Below, one piece after another: positions 43,232 to 53,050 of a stretch of 64,000 nucleotides of DNA. The stretch covers positions 1-64,000 of the forward strand of contig JAYFRF010000010.1 of the NCBI GenBank assembly GCA_034926225.1, given 5' to 3'. This DNA is from JAAZKA01 sp034926225 (lineage in GTDB: Bacteria; Bacillota; Clostridia; Oscillospirales; QAMX01). Position 1 is the stretch's first letter. Every line of letters begins with the position of its first letter. Both the position numbers and the translations under genes were made by a program. The notes beneath the pieces were generated by a model. It made no database searches. It saw nothing but the letters and a program-made list of their open reading frames with translations, and had not been told where the DNA came from.

Positions 43232-43304
43232 GCGTTATGGGTCTGAAGGTTTGTCCTCAAAAAGGCCCGAATATGATTCCCAATACGCTACGGAGGAATT
43301 ACCA

Positions 43305-44036
43305 ATGAAAATCGTACGCTGCACCACGAAAGAGGATCTCGGCGATAAGGCCGCAACTCTGATCGCTTCCCAGATCAACGAAGCGATTGCAGCCCGCGGC
43401 GAGGCCCGTATCGCCCTCTCCACCGGTGCGTCTCAGTTTGATACCCTGAAAGCCCTCATCACTAAGGACATCGACTGGTCGAAAGTGACCATGTTCCACC
43501 TTGACGAGTATGTGGGGCTCGGCGAACAGCATCCCGCGAGCTTTGTCAAGTACATGAAGGAGCGCTTCGTCTCGAAAGTCAACCTCAAAGCGGTCCATTT
43601 CGTTGCACCCTGGAATTACCCATCCGTCGACGACTGCATCGCCGATCTCACGAAGCTCATCCGCGAGAAGCCCATCGATGTCGGCGTCATCGGCATCGGT
43701 GAGAACACCCATATCGCCTTCAATGACCCGCCCGCCGATTTCGACACCACCGCGGCCTACAAGGTCGTCGATCTCGACGCCGCCTGCCGCCGCCAGCAGC
43801 TCGGTGAGGGTTGGTTCCCTACCATCGACGATGTCCCGAAGCAGGCCATTTCCATGACCGTCTATCAGATCATGAGCTGCCGCAAGATCGTCTCCCCCGT
43901 GCCGTACAAGGTCAAGGCCGACGCGATCTACAAGGTAATTACGAGCGACATCTCCAACCTTGTCCCCGGCACCATCCTCAAGACCCATCCCGACGCGACG
44001 ACCTTCATCGACGAAGAGTCCGGCGCGCGCGTCTAA
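43305..44036 (+). CDS. NagB-like glucosamine-6-phosphate deaminase/6-phosphogluconolactonase family
   Basis: 243 aa. FHLDEYVGLGEQHPASF and GVIGIGENTHIAFNDPPADF match the catalytic Asp and His blocks of NagB, which deaminates and isomerises GlcN6P to fructose-6-P. Close relatives with other sugars exist. The ATG has GGAGG upstream; frame extension to 43203 covers the promoter. KDPG aldolase follows, so amino-sugar and sugar-acid breakdown appear side by side. No nagA is nearby. Confidence 0.85.
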   Translation: MKIVRCTTKEDLGDKAATLIASQINEAIAARGEARIALSTGASQFDTLKALITKDIDWSKVTMFHLDEYVGLGEQHPASFVKYMKERFVSKVNLKAVHFVAPWNYPSVDDCIADLTKLIREKPIDVGVIGIGENTHIAFNDPPADFDTTAAYKVVDLDAACRRQQLGEGWFPTIDDVPKQAISMTVYQIMSCRKIVSPVPYKVKADAIYKVITSDISNLVPGTILKTHPDATTFIDEESGARV

Positions 44037-44055
44037 ATATTGCTTGAAATGAATG

Positions 44056-44089
44056 CGGGGGTGCGATTTTTTAATAAAACGCGCCCCCG
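44056..44089 (+). other. Leader hairpin before the KDPG aldolase gene
   Basis: Stem of about 10 bp (44056-44065 with 44080-44089, one G-U), AT-rich loop; GGAGG of the next gene follows 3 nt later. It may couple or attenuate eda translation. Confidence 0.4.
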
Positions 44090-44105
44090 TACGGAGGTTT
44101 TATCT

Positions 44106-44744
44106 ATGAAAATGCGGGATAGACTTGCCTCTGTCGGCGTTGTCCCCGTTGTCAAGCTTGGCGACATAAACTTAGCCGAAGCGCTTGCGGGAGCGTTCTG
44201 TGAGGGCGGCATCCCCTGCGCGGAGGTCACCTTCCGAGCCGCTGGCGCAGCTGAGGTCATCCGCCGTATGCGCGCGCGTTACCCCGATATGCTCGTAGGC
44301 GCCGGCACCGTGCTGACCGTCGCACAGGCCAAGGAAGCGCTTGACGCCGGCGCGGAATTCGTCGTGGCGCCGGGGCTCAACCCGCGCATCGTCGATTACG
44401 TACTCACCCGCGGCGGCGTCATGCTCCCGGGTGTGATGACCCCTACGGAAATCGAAGCCGCCCTCGCGTTCGGCCTTGACACGCTGAAGTTCTTCCCCGC
44501 CGAGCAGGCCGGCGGCCGCGCGATGCTCAAAGCCCTCTCCGCGCCGTACGCGGGCGTGAAATTTGTCCCGACGGGCGGCATCAGCCCCGACAATCTCACG
44601 GATTATCTGGAGCTGCCCTGCGTCGCGGCGTGCGGAGGCTCCTATATGTCGTCCGCAAAGCTTCTCGATGCGCGTGACTTTGCCGCCATCACCGCCCTCT
44701 GCGCCGAAGCGGCCGCCACCGTCCGTCAGGTACGCGAAGGATAA
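44106..44744 (+). CDS. eda: KDPG/KHG aldolase
   Basis: 212 aa, full length. Class I aldolase marks: CAEVTFRAAGAAEVI with the catalytic Glu, VGAGTVLTVAQAKEALDAGAEFVVAPG, and the Schiff-base Lys in TLKFFPAEQAGG. Splits 2-keto-3-deoxy-6-phosphogluconate to pyruvate and glyceraldehyde-3-phosphate, typical for hexuronate or sugar-acid use. ATG 44106 after CGGAGG; the longer frame from 44040 is unlikely. kdgK is not present. Confidence 0.95.
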   Translation: MKMRDRLASVGVVPVVKLGDINLAEALAGAFCEGGIPCAEVTFRAAGAAEVIRRMRARYPDMLVGAGTVLTVAQAKEALDAGAEFVVAPGLNPRIVDYVLTRGGVMLPGVMTPTEIEAALAFGLDTLKFFPAEQAGGRAMLKALSAPYAGVKFVPTGGISPDNLTDYLELPCVAACGGSYMSSAKLLDARDFAAITALCAEAAATVRQVREG

Positions 44745-44773
44745 CCCTTTTATCACAAAAAATTGAGGTAACC

Positions 44774-46753
44774 ATGGCAAAAAAACCGGTATACGATAAC
44801 GAATCCATCATGTCCCTGAAGGGCGCCGACCGCGTCCGCCGCCGCCCCGGCGTTATCTTCGGCTCCGACGGTCTCGACGGCTGCGAACACGCGATGTTTG
44901 AGATCCTCTCCAACGCCATCGATGAAGCGCGTCAGGGCTACGGTGACCGCATCCTCGTGACGAGACATGCCGACGACTCCATCGAAATCGAAGACTTCGG
45001 TCGCGGCGTGCCTGTTGACTGGAACCCCAGGGAAAACCGCTATAACTGGGAGCTTGTTTACTGCGAGCTGTACGCGGGAGGAAAATACGATAACGCGGAG
45101 GACGCAAACTACGCCTTTTCACTCGGACTTAACGGACTCGGCGCGTGCGCTACGCAGTACGCATCTGAGTATATGGACGTCACCGTTCGCCGCGACGGCT
45201 TTCGGTATGATCTGCACTTTGAGCATGGCGAGCTTATCGGGGAAATGAAGAAAAGCCCCGCCGACAGACGGCAGACCGGTACCCATTATCGCTTCAAGCC
45301 CGACCTCGCCGTCTTCACAGAAATCCGCATCCCCGACGAGTTCTACCGCGATACGCTGCGCCGTCAGGCGGTCGTGAATGCCGGACTGACCTTTGTCTAT
45401 CGCAATCAGACCGGGGAAAAGACGGTTGAGACGACCGAGTTCCGCTATGAAAACGGCATAGCGGATTACGTTTCGGAGCTTGTCGGCACCGAAGCACTGA
45501 CACCGGTGCAGGTCTGGAGTACACAGCGCAAAGGCCGGGACCGCGCCGATAAACCGGAGTATACCGTGAAGCTTGAGGCGGCCGTTTGCTTTTCGCGCGC
45601 GTTAAGCTTCCAGCAGTATTATCATAACTCGTCCTGGCTCGAATACGGCGGCGCGCCCGCGAGCGCGGTCAAAAGCGCGTTCGTGTCGGCCGTCGACGCG
45701 TATTGCAGAAACAATGCTAAGTATACCAAGAATGAAACAAAAATAACCGCCCAGGACGTGTTTGACTGCCTCTGCATCGTGACAAGCGGCTTTTCGACGT
45801 ATACCTCCTACGAGAATCAGACCAAAAAAGCAATTGCCAACAAGTTTATCCAGGAGGCGATGACGGAGTTTCTGCGTGAACGGCTCGAAGTCTACTTCAT
45901 TGAGAACAAAGCCGACGCGGAGAAGATCGCCGATCAGGTGCTTGTGAACAAGCGCAGCCGTGAGCAGGCGGAAAGCACCCGCCAGAGCCTGAAAAAGAAG
46001 CTTGCCGGCACGATCGACATTGCAAACCGCGTCGAAAAGTTCGTCGACTGCCGTACCCGCGACACCTCCCGACGCGAGCTGTATATCGTCGAGGGCGATT
46101 CGGCTCTCGGTTCCTGCAAAATGGGTCGTGACGCCGAATTCCAGGCGATTATGCCTGTCCGCGGCAAGATTTTAAACTGCCTCAAAGCGGAATACGGACG
46201 CATCTTTAAAAATGACATCATCATAGACCTCCTGCGCGTTCTCGGCTGCGGCGTGGAGGGCACGAAGCATACCAAGGATCTGCCGCCGTTCGACTTAAAT
46301 GCGCTAAATTGGGAAAAGGTCATTATCTGCACCGATGCCGACTTCGACGGTTTCCATATCCGGACGATGATTATTGCCATGCTTTACCGTCTGACACCCA
46401 CGCTCATCAAGGAGGGCTGTGTTTATATTGCGGAAAGCCCGTTGTTTGAAATAAACACAAAAAATGAGACCTATTTCGCCTATAACGAGCAGGAGAAGGT
46501 TTTGATATTGCAGAAAATCGGCAATACGAAATATACACTTAGCCGCTCGAAGGGACTTGGTGAAAACGAGCCCGATATGATGTGGCGTACCACGATGAAC
46601 CCTGCGACGCGCCGCTTAATCCGCGTGATGCCGGAGGAAGCGGCCCATACCGCCGAGATTCTTGAGCTCCTGATCGGTGACAACCTCGCCGGCCGACGGG
46701 ACTACATCGCCGAAAACGGCGCGCTGTATCTGGAGCTTGCGGATATTTCCTAA
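44774..46753 (+). CDS. Type II topoisomerase B subunit (GyrB/ParE-like), orphan
   Basis: 659 aa. GHKL ATPase: EILSNAIDEARQGYGDRI, DFGRGVP, GGKYDNAEDANY, GLNGLGA. TOPRIM: IVEGDSALGSCKMGRDAEFQAIMPVRGKILN and ICTDADFDGFHIRTMI, then SRSKGLGENEPDMMWRTTM. These are complete catalytic motifs, but EGDSALGS differs from the usual EGDSAGGS. It diverges enough that it is probably not the housekeeping GyrB. Normally an A subunit (GyrA/ParC-like) follows; instead glycosidase genes do. AGGTAACC before the ATG is only a weak ribosome site. Confidence 0.9.
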   Translation: MAKKPVYDNESIMSLKGADRVRRRPGVIFGSDGLDGCEHAMFEILSNAIDEARQGYGDRILVTRHADDSIEIEDFGRGVPVDWNPRENRYNWELVYCELYAGGKYDNAEDANYAFSLGLNGLGACATQYASEYMDVTVRRDGFRYDLHFEHGELIGEMKKSPADRRQTGTHYRFKPDLAVFTEIRIPDEFYRDTLRRQAVVNAGLTFVYRNQTGEKTVETTEFRYENGIADYVSELVGTEALTPVQVWSTQRKGRDRADKPEYTVKLEAAVCFSRALSFQQYYHNSSWLEYGGAPASAVKSAFVSAVDAYCRNNAKYTKNETKITAQDVFDCLCIVTSGFSTYTSYENQTKKAIANKFIQEAMTEFLRERLEVYFIENKADAEKIADQVLVNKRSREQAESTRQSLKKKLAGTIDIANRVEKFVDCRTRDTSRRELYIVEGDSALGSCKMGRDAEFQAIMPVRGKILNCLKAEYGRIFKNDIIIDLLRVLGCGVEGTKHTKDLPPFDLNALNWEKVIICTDADFDGFHIRTMIIAMLYRLTPTLIKEGCVYIAESPLFEINTKNETYFAYNEQEKVLILQKIGNTKYTLSRSKGLGENEPDMMWRTTMNPATRRLIRVMPEEAAHTAEILELLIGDNLAGRRDYIAENGALYLELADIS

Positions 46754-46806
46754 AAATGACGGAATAACGAAGAATTATCTGTAAAACGTGTAAAGGAGTG
46801 TGTACT

Positions 46807-48834
46807 ATGCCTTGGTGGGACAATACGCCGCTGCTGATTTCCGCAATCGGCTCCGATACAACGGACGAGACGATTCGCATCCTTCATGAACACACTGTTC
46901 CGCGTGCGTTTGACGCCGAACAGCGCGGAGACGCCCTTTCTATCGTTGAATTCGACCAAAACCTCGGCGGCGACGAGGATTTCCGGCGTTGTCTGTCCGA
47001 ATCGCGCCGTGCTGGTATCCGGGAAATCATCTATATCAATACGCATTGCTTCGGTTATCGCTCTTACGAAACGCATTCCGATTGGGCGGAGGTTGGACGC
47101 GACGGAAAGGCGTTTCATGCTTACGACGTCAATTATTATACCTGCCTGAATTCCCCTTGGAGGCAGGAGTTCTTCCGCACGCTCCGCCGCGTCGCGTCGT
47201 TTGACATCGACGGTATCTTCCTCGACGGACCGATCATGCTGCGGGACGGCTGCTTCTGCCCCGCTTGTCAGGAAAAGTTCCGCACCGCTTACGGGAGGAG
47301 CCTGTTCGATGCCACCGACGACGAACGGATGCGCTTTAATACGGACGTCGTTACCGATTTCCTGCGTGAAACGTATGAAACGCTGAAAAGCATCAATCCC
47401 GAGCTGCTTCTTTACATCAACAATTCCGCACTGCGCGCGGACGTGACGGGCAGCAATACCCGCCGCTGCGCGCCGTATACCGATATGCTCGGCGCGGAAG
47501 GCGGCTTCTGCTGGGTAAATCCCCGCTTCCCGCTGTGGCATGTCTCTCCCATGGCCAAAATCCTCGAGTCACAGGCCGGCGGCAAGCCTACGATCATTTT
47601 CACCGCAGGCGATCACAAGCCATGGTCTCATTTCGCGCATACCGCCGCCGAAACGCGCATCTTCTACTGGCAGTCCGTGGCCAACGGCGCGGGTGTCTGG
47701 TATACGATGCACGGCGGCGAATATATGATGGAGACCGAGGGAGGACGCGCCGCCGTCGACTGCAACCGCTTCATCCGCGCGCACCGCGACCTCTACGCGC
47801 ATACGAAGCCTGTCTCCCGTGTTGCCCTTCTTTGGTCGCAGGACAGCGCCAATTACTATTCCTCCAGCGTCGAACGTACTGACTTTACCGCCGCCGTGAC
47901 GCTTGGGAAGGACGCGTCCGCCGTAAAAGGCAATCATTATAACGCGCTGATGGGCTTTTATGAGGCGCTCACCCGCTCCCACGTCCAGTTCGATATCATC
48001 GACGAGGCCAACGTCACCGAAGGCTGGCTCTCCCGGTATGATACGCTGATCGCGCCGACCGCGGGCTGCATGTCCGACGCCGTCGCGGACGGCATTCGCG
48101 CCTTCGTCAAAACCGGAGGGACCTTCGTCTCCACCTTCGATACGGGCTTTTATAACGCGGACGGTACGCCCTGCGCGCCGAAGCTCGCTGATGTGCAGGG
48201 TTTCTCAAAGGTTTCCCGCGTGGTGCTCTATCCGAACGCCGGAACAGGCTACGCCCGCATTGGGGCGGACTCCCCGGTGACGGCGAATATGAGCTGCAAG
48301 CTGATTCCCACGCCTGACCGCGCGCTCGATGTCGTGCCGATTACAGGCGTGCGTGTGTCGATGGAGTTCCTCGAGCCGATGGGCGGCCGTTATGAGCCGC
48401 TGACCGATAAGGCCTACCCTGCGATACTGGAAAACGATTACGGGAAGGGTAAAAGCGTCTTCTTCACCGGTACCGTGGGCGAATTTTTCCATGAGATGAC
48501 CCTGCCCGATTACCGTCGGCTGTTTATCAACGCCGTTACGGAACGCGCCGATCCCGTTATCCGTTCAAACGCGCCGGGAAGCGTCGAGATGGTGCTGCGG
48601 GAGCGCGATGGGAAGTATAGGCTGCATCTGATTAACCTCACCGGAGAGATGGGGCGCCCGTTTGAGAACATTCTGCCGCTCCACGACGTCAGTGTCGAGC
48701 TTTCCGTGGGGCATCCTCTGAAAGATGCGCGCTGCGTGACAAACGCGAAGGTCTGTGATTTTGAAACGATAAAGGACGGCTGCCGCTTTGCGCTGCCGAT
48801 TATTTATGATTACGAACTGCTGACGATCGAGTAA
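46807..48834 (+). CDS. GHL6-type putative glycoside hydrolase (1)
   Basis: 675 aa, no signal peptide. N-terminal barrel: REIIYINTHCFGYRSYETHSDW, the VASFDIDGIFLDGPIM strand with probable catalytic Asp, and the GCFCPACQEKF cysteine pair. A beta-galactosidase-trimerisation/amidotransferase-like region (SRVALLWSQDSANYYSSSVERTDF, FVKTGGTFVSTFDTGFYN) and a C-terminal beta domain follow. This layout matches hypothetical glycosyl hydrolase 6 proteins with unknown substrates. AAGGAG is eight bases before ATG 46807. The next gene is a clear paralogue. Confidence 0.82.
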   Translation: MPWWDNTPLLISAIGSDTTDETIRILHEHTVPRAFDAEQRGDALSIVEFDQNLGGDEDFRRCLSESRRAGIREIIYINTHCFGYRSYETHSDWAEVGRDGKAFHAYDVNYYTCLNSPWRQEFFRTLRRVASFDIDGIFLDGPIMLRDGCFCPACQEKFRTAYGRSLFDATDDERMRFNTDVVTDFLRETYETLKSINPELLLYINNSALRADVTGSNTRRCAPYTDMLGAEGGFCWVNPRFPLWHVSPMAKILESQAGGKPTIIFTAGDHKPWSHFAHTAAETRIFYWQSVANGAGVWYTMHGGEYMMETEGGRAAVDCNRFIRAHRDLYAHTKPVSRVALLWSQDSANYYSSSVERTDFTAAVTLGKDASAVKGNHYNALMGFYEALTRSHVQFDIIDEANVTEGWLSRYDTLIAPTAGCMSDAVADGIRAFVKTGGTFVSTFDTGFYNADGTPCAPKLADVQGFSKVSRVVLYPNAGTGYARIGADSPVTANMSCKLIPTPDRALDVVPITGVRVSMEFLEPMGGRYEPLTDKAYPAILENDYGKGKSVFFTGTVGEFFHEMTLPDYRRLFINAVTERADPVIRSNAPGSVEMVLRERDGKYRLHLINLTGEMGRPFENILPLHDVSVELSVGHPLKDARCVTNAKVCDFETIKDGCRFALPIIYDYELLTIE

Positions 48835-48849
48835 AGGAGAGACGTTACT

Positions 48850-50910
48850 ATGAAATGGTGGGAACAAGCGCCGATGGTTATCTCGGCGATTCAGTGCAAT
48901 TACGGAGAGGATAGCTTTGAAAATCTGCAAAAACAGGTTGTCGAGCGTTCGTTTAATACCGAACAGCTCCTGCATTTGACGGCAACCGGACACTGGGGTT
49001 ATTTTGAGGAGGAACGCGACGGCAAGAAGCTCGACGCGTATCTCGCGGAGTCCCGCAAGCACGGCATCCGCGAAATCTTCTACTATAACGTTCACTGCGT
49101 TTCCATAAAGACCTATGAGGAGCATCCCGACTGGGCGCAGCTCACCCGCGACGGTAAGCCCGTGGGTGCGTACGATGTGCAGGTTTTCGTCTGCCTGCAT
49201 TCCTCCTGGCGCGAGCATTTCTTAAAAGAGCTGACGAGCCTTTGCTCGCATGCGATCGACGGCATCTTCCTCGACGGCCCGGTGATCGCGCAGGGCGCGT
49301 GCTACTGCCCCGCCTGTCAAAAAGCGTTCCGCGAATGGATTACGACGGTGAAGGATATCCCCGTCGATCCGTCCCACACGATCTTCGACGCGACGCCGAT
49401 GGAAATGACCGAATACAAGGTTGCGACGATGACCGAGTTTATAAAGCTTGCCTACAATGTCGTGAAGCGTCTGCGCGGTGACGATGTGCTGCTCTATATC
49501 AACAATTCTTCGCTGCACGCCGACGTCACAGGCTCCCGCACGAGGAAGCTTGCGCCTTATGTCGATATGCTCGGCTCCGAGGGCGGCTTTGTCTGGGTCA
49601 ACCGCGGGACACCAATCTGGACCATCAGCGCGCAGGCAAAGCTGCTTGCTACGCAGGGCGGCGGCAAGCCCGCTGTGATCTTCACCGCCGGCGATTACAA
49701 GCCCTGGTCCTACTATATGCATACCGCGGCGGAAACCGGGCTGTACTACGCCCAGACCGTTGCCCACGGCGCTAACGTCTGGTATGGCATCCACGGCGCG
49801 ATCCCGCAGATGGAAACGCCCGGCGGAGAGCGCGCCGTACAGTGGAACCGTTTCCTCACGGCGAATCCGGAGCTTTATCACGGGACAACGCAGGAAGCCC
49901 GCGTCGCTCTCATCTGGTCCCAGCCCAGCGCGAACTATTATGCGTCGAGCGTTGAAAAGTCCGACTTTACGAAGGCTGCCGAGCTCCGAAAGGATGCTGC
50001 CCGCGGCGACCATACGGCGGCTTTCCGCGGCTTCTTCGAGATCCTGACCCGGGAGCACGTCCAGTTTGACGTGATCGACGAGGTCAGTCTCACGGACGGC
50101 ACCCTCGACCGCTATGAGCTGGCGCTGCTGCCTACCGTCGCCTGCATGACCAAAGCACAGGCTGCGGCCGTCGAAGCCTTTGTCCAGCGGGGCGGCAGGC
50201 TGATTTCCACCGGGGATACCGGCTGCTTTGATGAATGGGGACGCGAGACGGAACCGAAACTCGCGGCTGTGCAGGGCGTCGCTCAAATCGAAGACCGCGT
50301 TGCGTGGACGCTCTCCGGCGGAGGGTATCAGCGCAGCGCCCGCGATTCGTATGTGACCTGCCAGCTTTCGTGGAAGCTGACGCCGTCCGCGAATGCCGCA
50401 ATGCGCGTCCGGCCGATGACCGACGCCAAAGTGGAAGCGGAATATTGCGTACCAATGGCGAGCCGCTATACCTCTCTGCCGGAGGAATGGTTTCCGGCCA
50501 TCCTGACACACCGTTTCGGACAAGGCGAAAGCGTCTACTTTGCCGGCATGCTCGGCGAGTTCTTCGCCGGTAGCGGCAACCCCGACGCCCAGCGCATGAT
50601 CGCGGATGCGGTCGCCCACATGAGCGCGCCGCTCGTCGAGACGGATGCACCCGCAAGCGTTGAATTTGTGCTGCGCCGCAAGGAGGATGCGTTCATTCTT
50701 CACATCATCAACGCCACCGGCGCGATGGAGCGCCCCATTCAGAAGCTCATTGCCATCGATAACGTCCATGTCACGCTGCATCTGGGACGTCCCGCGCTAG
50801 CGATAGAAGAAAAAACCGGTGGTACCGTCGCGGATTTTGCCCCGACGGCGGACGGCTGCTCATTTACGCTGTCACGCGTCGGAGATTACGAAGCGTACTG
50901 TATCCGATAA
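48850..50910 (+). CDS. GHL6-type putative glycoside hydrolase (2)
   Basis: 686 aa, collinear with the gene before it over the whole length: REIFYYNVHCVSIKTYEEHPDW, SHAIDGIFLDGPVI, ACYCPACQKAF, VIFTAGDYKPWSYYMHTAAETG, ARVALIWSQPSANYYASSVEKSDF. AAGGAG precedes the ATG and the gap is 15 nt, so it is a tandem duplicate in one transcript. Side chains near the substrate region differ, suggesting related but not identical substrates. Probably a cytosolic exo-glycosidase or lyase; unproven. Confidence 0.82.
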   Translation: MKWWEQAPMVISAIQCNYGEDSFENLQKQVVERSFNTEQLLHLTATGHWGYFEEERDGKKLDAYLAESRKHGIREIFYYNVHCVSIKTYEEHPDWAQLTRDGKPVGAYDVQVFVCLHSSWREHFLKELTSLCSHAIDGIFLDGPVIAQGACYCPACQKAFREWITTVKDIPVDPSHTIFDATPMEMTEYKVATMTEFIKLAYNVVKRLRGDDVLLYINNSSLHADVTGSRTRKLAPYVDMLGSEGGFVWVNRGTPIWTISAQAKLLATQGGGKPAVIFTAGDYKPWSYYMHTAAETGLYYAQTVAHGANVWYGIHGAIPQMETPGGERAVQWNRFLTANPELYHGTTQEARVALIWSQPSANYYASSVEKSDFTKAAELRKDAARGDHTAAFRGFFEILTREHVQFDVIDEVSLTDGTLDRYELALLPTVACMTKAQAAAVEAFVQRGGRLISTGDTGCFDEWGRETEPKLAAVQGVAQIEDRVAWTLSGGGYQRSARDSYVTCQLSWKLTPSANAAMRVRPMTDAKVEAEYCVPMASRYTSLPEEWFPAILTHRFGQGESVYFAGMLGEFFAGSGNPDAQRMIADAVAHMSAPLVETDAPASVEFVLRRKEDAFILHIINATGAMERPIQKLIAIDNVHVTLHLGRPALAIEEKTGGTVADFAPTADGCSFTLSRVGDYEAYCIR

Positions 50911-50945
50911 GTATATATTTCCGTGTGATTTAGAAAGGTTAACAC

Positions 50946-51449
50946 ATGAAAATCATCAACGAAAAGGGAAAACTGTTCGGAATCATCAATCTGGTCGATC
51001 TCGTCTGCCTGCTGCTGGTGCTGCTGGTAGCAGCCGGCGTCGGCTGGAAGCTTCTCGGGCCGAAGGTCGAGGAAGCCGTGGCGCCGACAACGACGATGAC
51101 CTCGACTTTCCGTATCCGCGGTGCGTATGACTATACCCTCAAGTGGCTTGAAAAGAACGATCTCGTCGGAGAAAAGCTTGTCATGGGTACGGGCTATATC
51201 GACGGCACGAAGATCATCGACGTCTCCTATGAATCGTATATCACGCAGGATATGGCTGCCGATGGTACGCCCGTCGAGGTGGAGTATTCTACGCGCCGGG
51301 ATGTGCTGATCACCGTCGAAAGCCCCGTCGCAAAGAATGCGGCTATCCTTAAGATCGGCACGCAAGAGGTGCGCGCAGGACGGACGTTTATCCTGAAGAC
51401 CCGGACGTTTGAGATGAGCGTGCTTGTCGATTCGGTGGTGGTCGAATGA
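50946..51449 (+). CDS. DUF4330 domain protein
   Basis: 167 aa. Typical opening MKIINEKGKLFGIINLVDLVCLLLVLLVAAGVGWKLLG, a single membrane helix, then an outside beta-rich domain. The function is unknown; the family commonly precedes an O-antigen-ligase-like gene, as here with a 4-nt ATGA overlap, which suggests a role in surface polymer work. Confidence 0.88.
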   Translation: MKIINEKGKLFGIINLVDLVCLLLVLLVAAGVGWKLLGPKVEEAVAPTTTMTSTFRIRGAYDYTLKWLEKNDLVGEKLVMGTGYIDGTKIIDVSYESYITQDMAADGTPVEVEYSTRRDVLITVESPVAKNAAILKIGTQEVRAGRTFILKTRTFEMSVLVDSVVVE

Positions 51450-53050
51450 CAGTCTTCTCCGAATGCGCCGCCGCGCGTACGGCCCGGTGGTTTCGGAAGC
51501 ATGGCGCGGTGGTATATCAGAACAGCGTCATCGGCAGGATCACGGCAGCTTTTTGCAGAAGCTATCCCGAAAGCCGCGTCAGGCGGGGCTGGGACGCCTT
51601 TGTAAACCGTGAGAGCGGCGCGCAAACCTCCCTATATGGCCGGATGTTCGCCGCGCTCCATCGCTTTTTTGCCCGTTGCGGCCTGTGGCTTCTGCCAGTA
51701 CTCCATGCGTCGATCCTTTATCGTGCGGGCTCGGCGGTAAAACGCTTTTTTCATCACATCTTCTTTGGATCGCTTCTCTATAAACTGTGGACGGCGGCGA
51801 AAATGGACTTCCGCAGGCTGGTCATCGTCGCGTTTTCCCTGTATCTGCCGATCGACTGGCTCCTGCGCGACATCCTCGCCGTCTCCGCGCTGGCGTCGGT
51901 GTGGGACGAGCTGTTCTTTATCGCGTCCTGCCTGTATATAGTCTGGCTGCGCGTTTCCGAAAAGGAATGGGACGGTCATCCGCATGTGACCGCGCTCGAT
52001 ATGCCGATTCTGCTGTTTTGTGTCTTGGGCTTTTTCCTTATGTGTGTGAACGCTCCGGTACCATCCATCGCGCTTGCCGGGCTCCGCGCGACGGTGCAGT
52101 ATATGCTGTGGTTCTTCGTCATGGCGCGCTTACTGCGCAACGAAGGTGATATCGCAGCCCTCTGCGCCGGCATCGCGGCAGTCGGACTCGCTATGGCTCT
52201 CCACGGCATTTACCAGTTTATCGCCGCGGTTCCCATCCCCGAATCCTGGACGACGCAGACCGAGGCCGACGTCCGCACCCGCGCGTTTTCCATCACCGGC
52301 AGCCCCAACATCCTCGGCGCATATCTCGTCTTAACCGCGCCGCTGTTCGCGGGCTTTGCCTACATGCTCAAAAAGCCCTTCTGGAAGCTCTGCGCGTGGG
52401 GTGCGGTCGGCGTGGAAATGCTGGCCCTGCTCGCAACGTACTCCAAGGGCGCATGGGTAGGCATGGTCTGCGCGGTGCTGCTGTTCGCTATCCTCTGCGA
52501 CCGTAAAATATTCGCTCTTCTCGGTATCGGCGTATCCGGTGCGCTCTTTATGCCGAGCATTGTAAGCCGTATCCAATTCCTGTTCACCGACGATTTCGCG
52601 GCGGCTTCGGCCGTAGGCGGACGCTCCATGCGCTGGGCGCTCGGAGGAGAGCTGCTCACTGCCAATCCGCTCTGGGGCTTCGGCCTCGGCAGATTCGGCG
52701 GCGCGGTCGCTATGCAGAACCAGTATCTGGAGGTTACCGAGGAATTCAAATACTTCTATCTCGACAATTATTATCTGAAAATCGCCGTCGAAATGGGGTA
52801 TCCCGGCATCATCGCCTTCGCTTTCCTCGCCGTTTCGCTTCTGTGGCAGGGGCTGCGCTCCTATGCCCGGACGCTTCATACGAAAATCTCTCCGCTGAAT
52901 GCCGGTATTCTGTCCGGATTGTTCGGCGTACTCATGCACTGCTTGTTTGAGAACATTTTCGAAGAACCCTATATGATGGCATTGTTCTGGGGCCTTGCTG
53001 CCGCGCTCGTCATGGCGCCGAAATTGATCGGAAAAGAGGGAAACGCATGA
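51446..53050 (+). CDS. O-antigen ligase family (Wzy/WaaL-like) membrane protein
   Basis: 534 aa. The first 115 residues are soluble (ARTARWFRKHGAVV, YPESRVRRGWDAFVN); the remainder has ten or more membrane helices with the large periplasm-side loop of the family (GGRSMRWALGGELLTANPLWGFGLGRFGGAVA). Members polymerise or ligate surface polysaccharide. Start overlaps DUF4330 and stop overlaps the hydrolase gene by ATGA, so translation is coupled. Confidence 0.88.
   Translation: MTVFSECAAARTARWFRKHGAVVYQNSVIGRITAAFCRSYPESRVRRGWDAFVNRESGAQTSLYGRMFAALHRFFARCGLWLLPVLHASILYRAGSAVKRFFHHIFFGSLLYKLWTAAKMDFRRLVIVAFSLYLPIDWLLRDILAVSALASVWDELFFIASCLYIVWLRVSEKEWDGHPHVTALDMPILLFCVLGFFLMCVNAPVPSIALAGLRATVQYMLWFFVMARLLRNEGDIAALCAGIAAVGLAMALHGIYQFIAAVPIPESWTTQTEADVRTRAFSITGSPNILGAYLVLTAPLFAGFAYMLKKPFWKLCAWGAVGVEMLALLATYSKGAWVGMVCAVLLFAILCDRKIFALLGIGVSGALFMPSIVSRIQFLFTDDFAAASAVGGRSMRWALGGELLTANPLWGFGLGRFGGAVAMQNQYLEVTEEFKYFYLDNYYLKIAVEMGYPGIIAFAFLAVSLLWQGLRSYARTLHTKISPLNAGILSGLFGVLMHCLFENIFEEPYMMALFWGLAAALVMAPKLIGKEGNA

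Noticed and set aside
49222..50781. 519-codon open frame on the minus strand
   Set aside because: Lies entirely opposite the second GHL6 gene, whose protein is family-like throughout; the frame has no recognisable domain and no ribosome site. High GC at third positions produces such frames.
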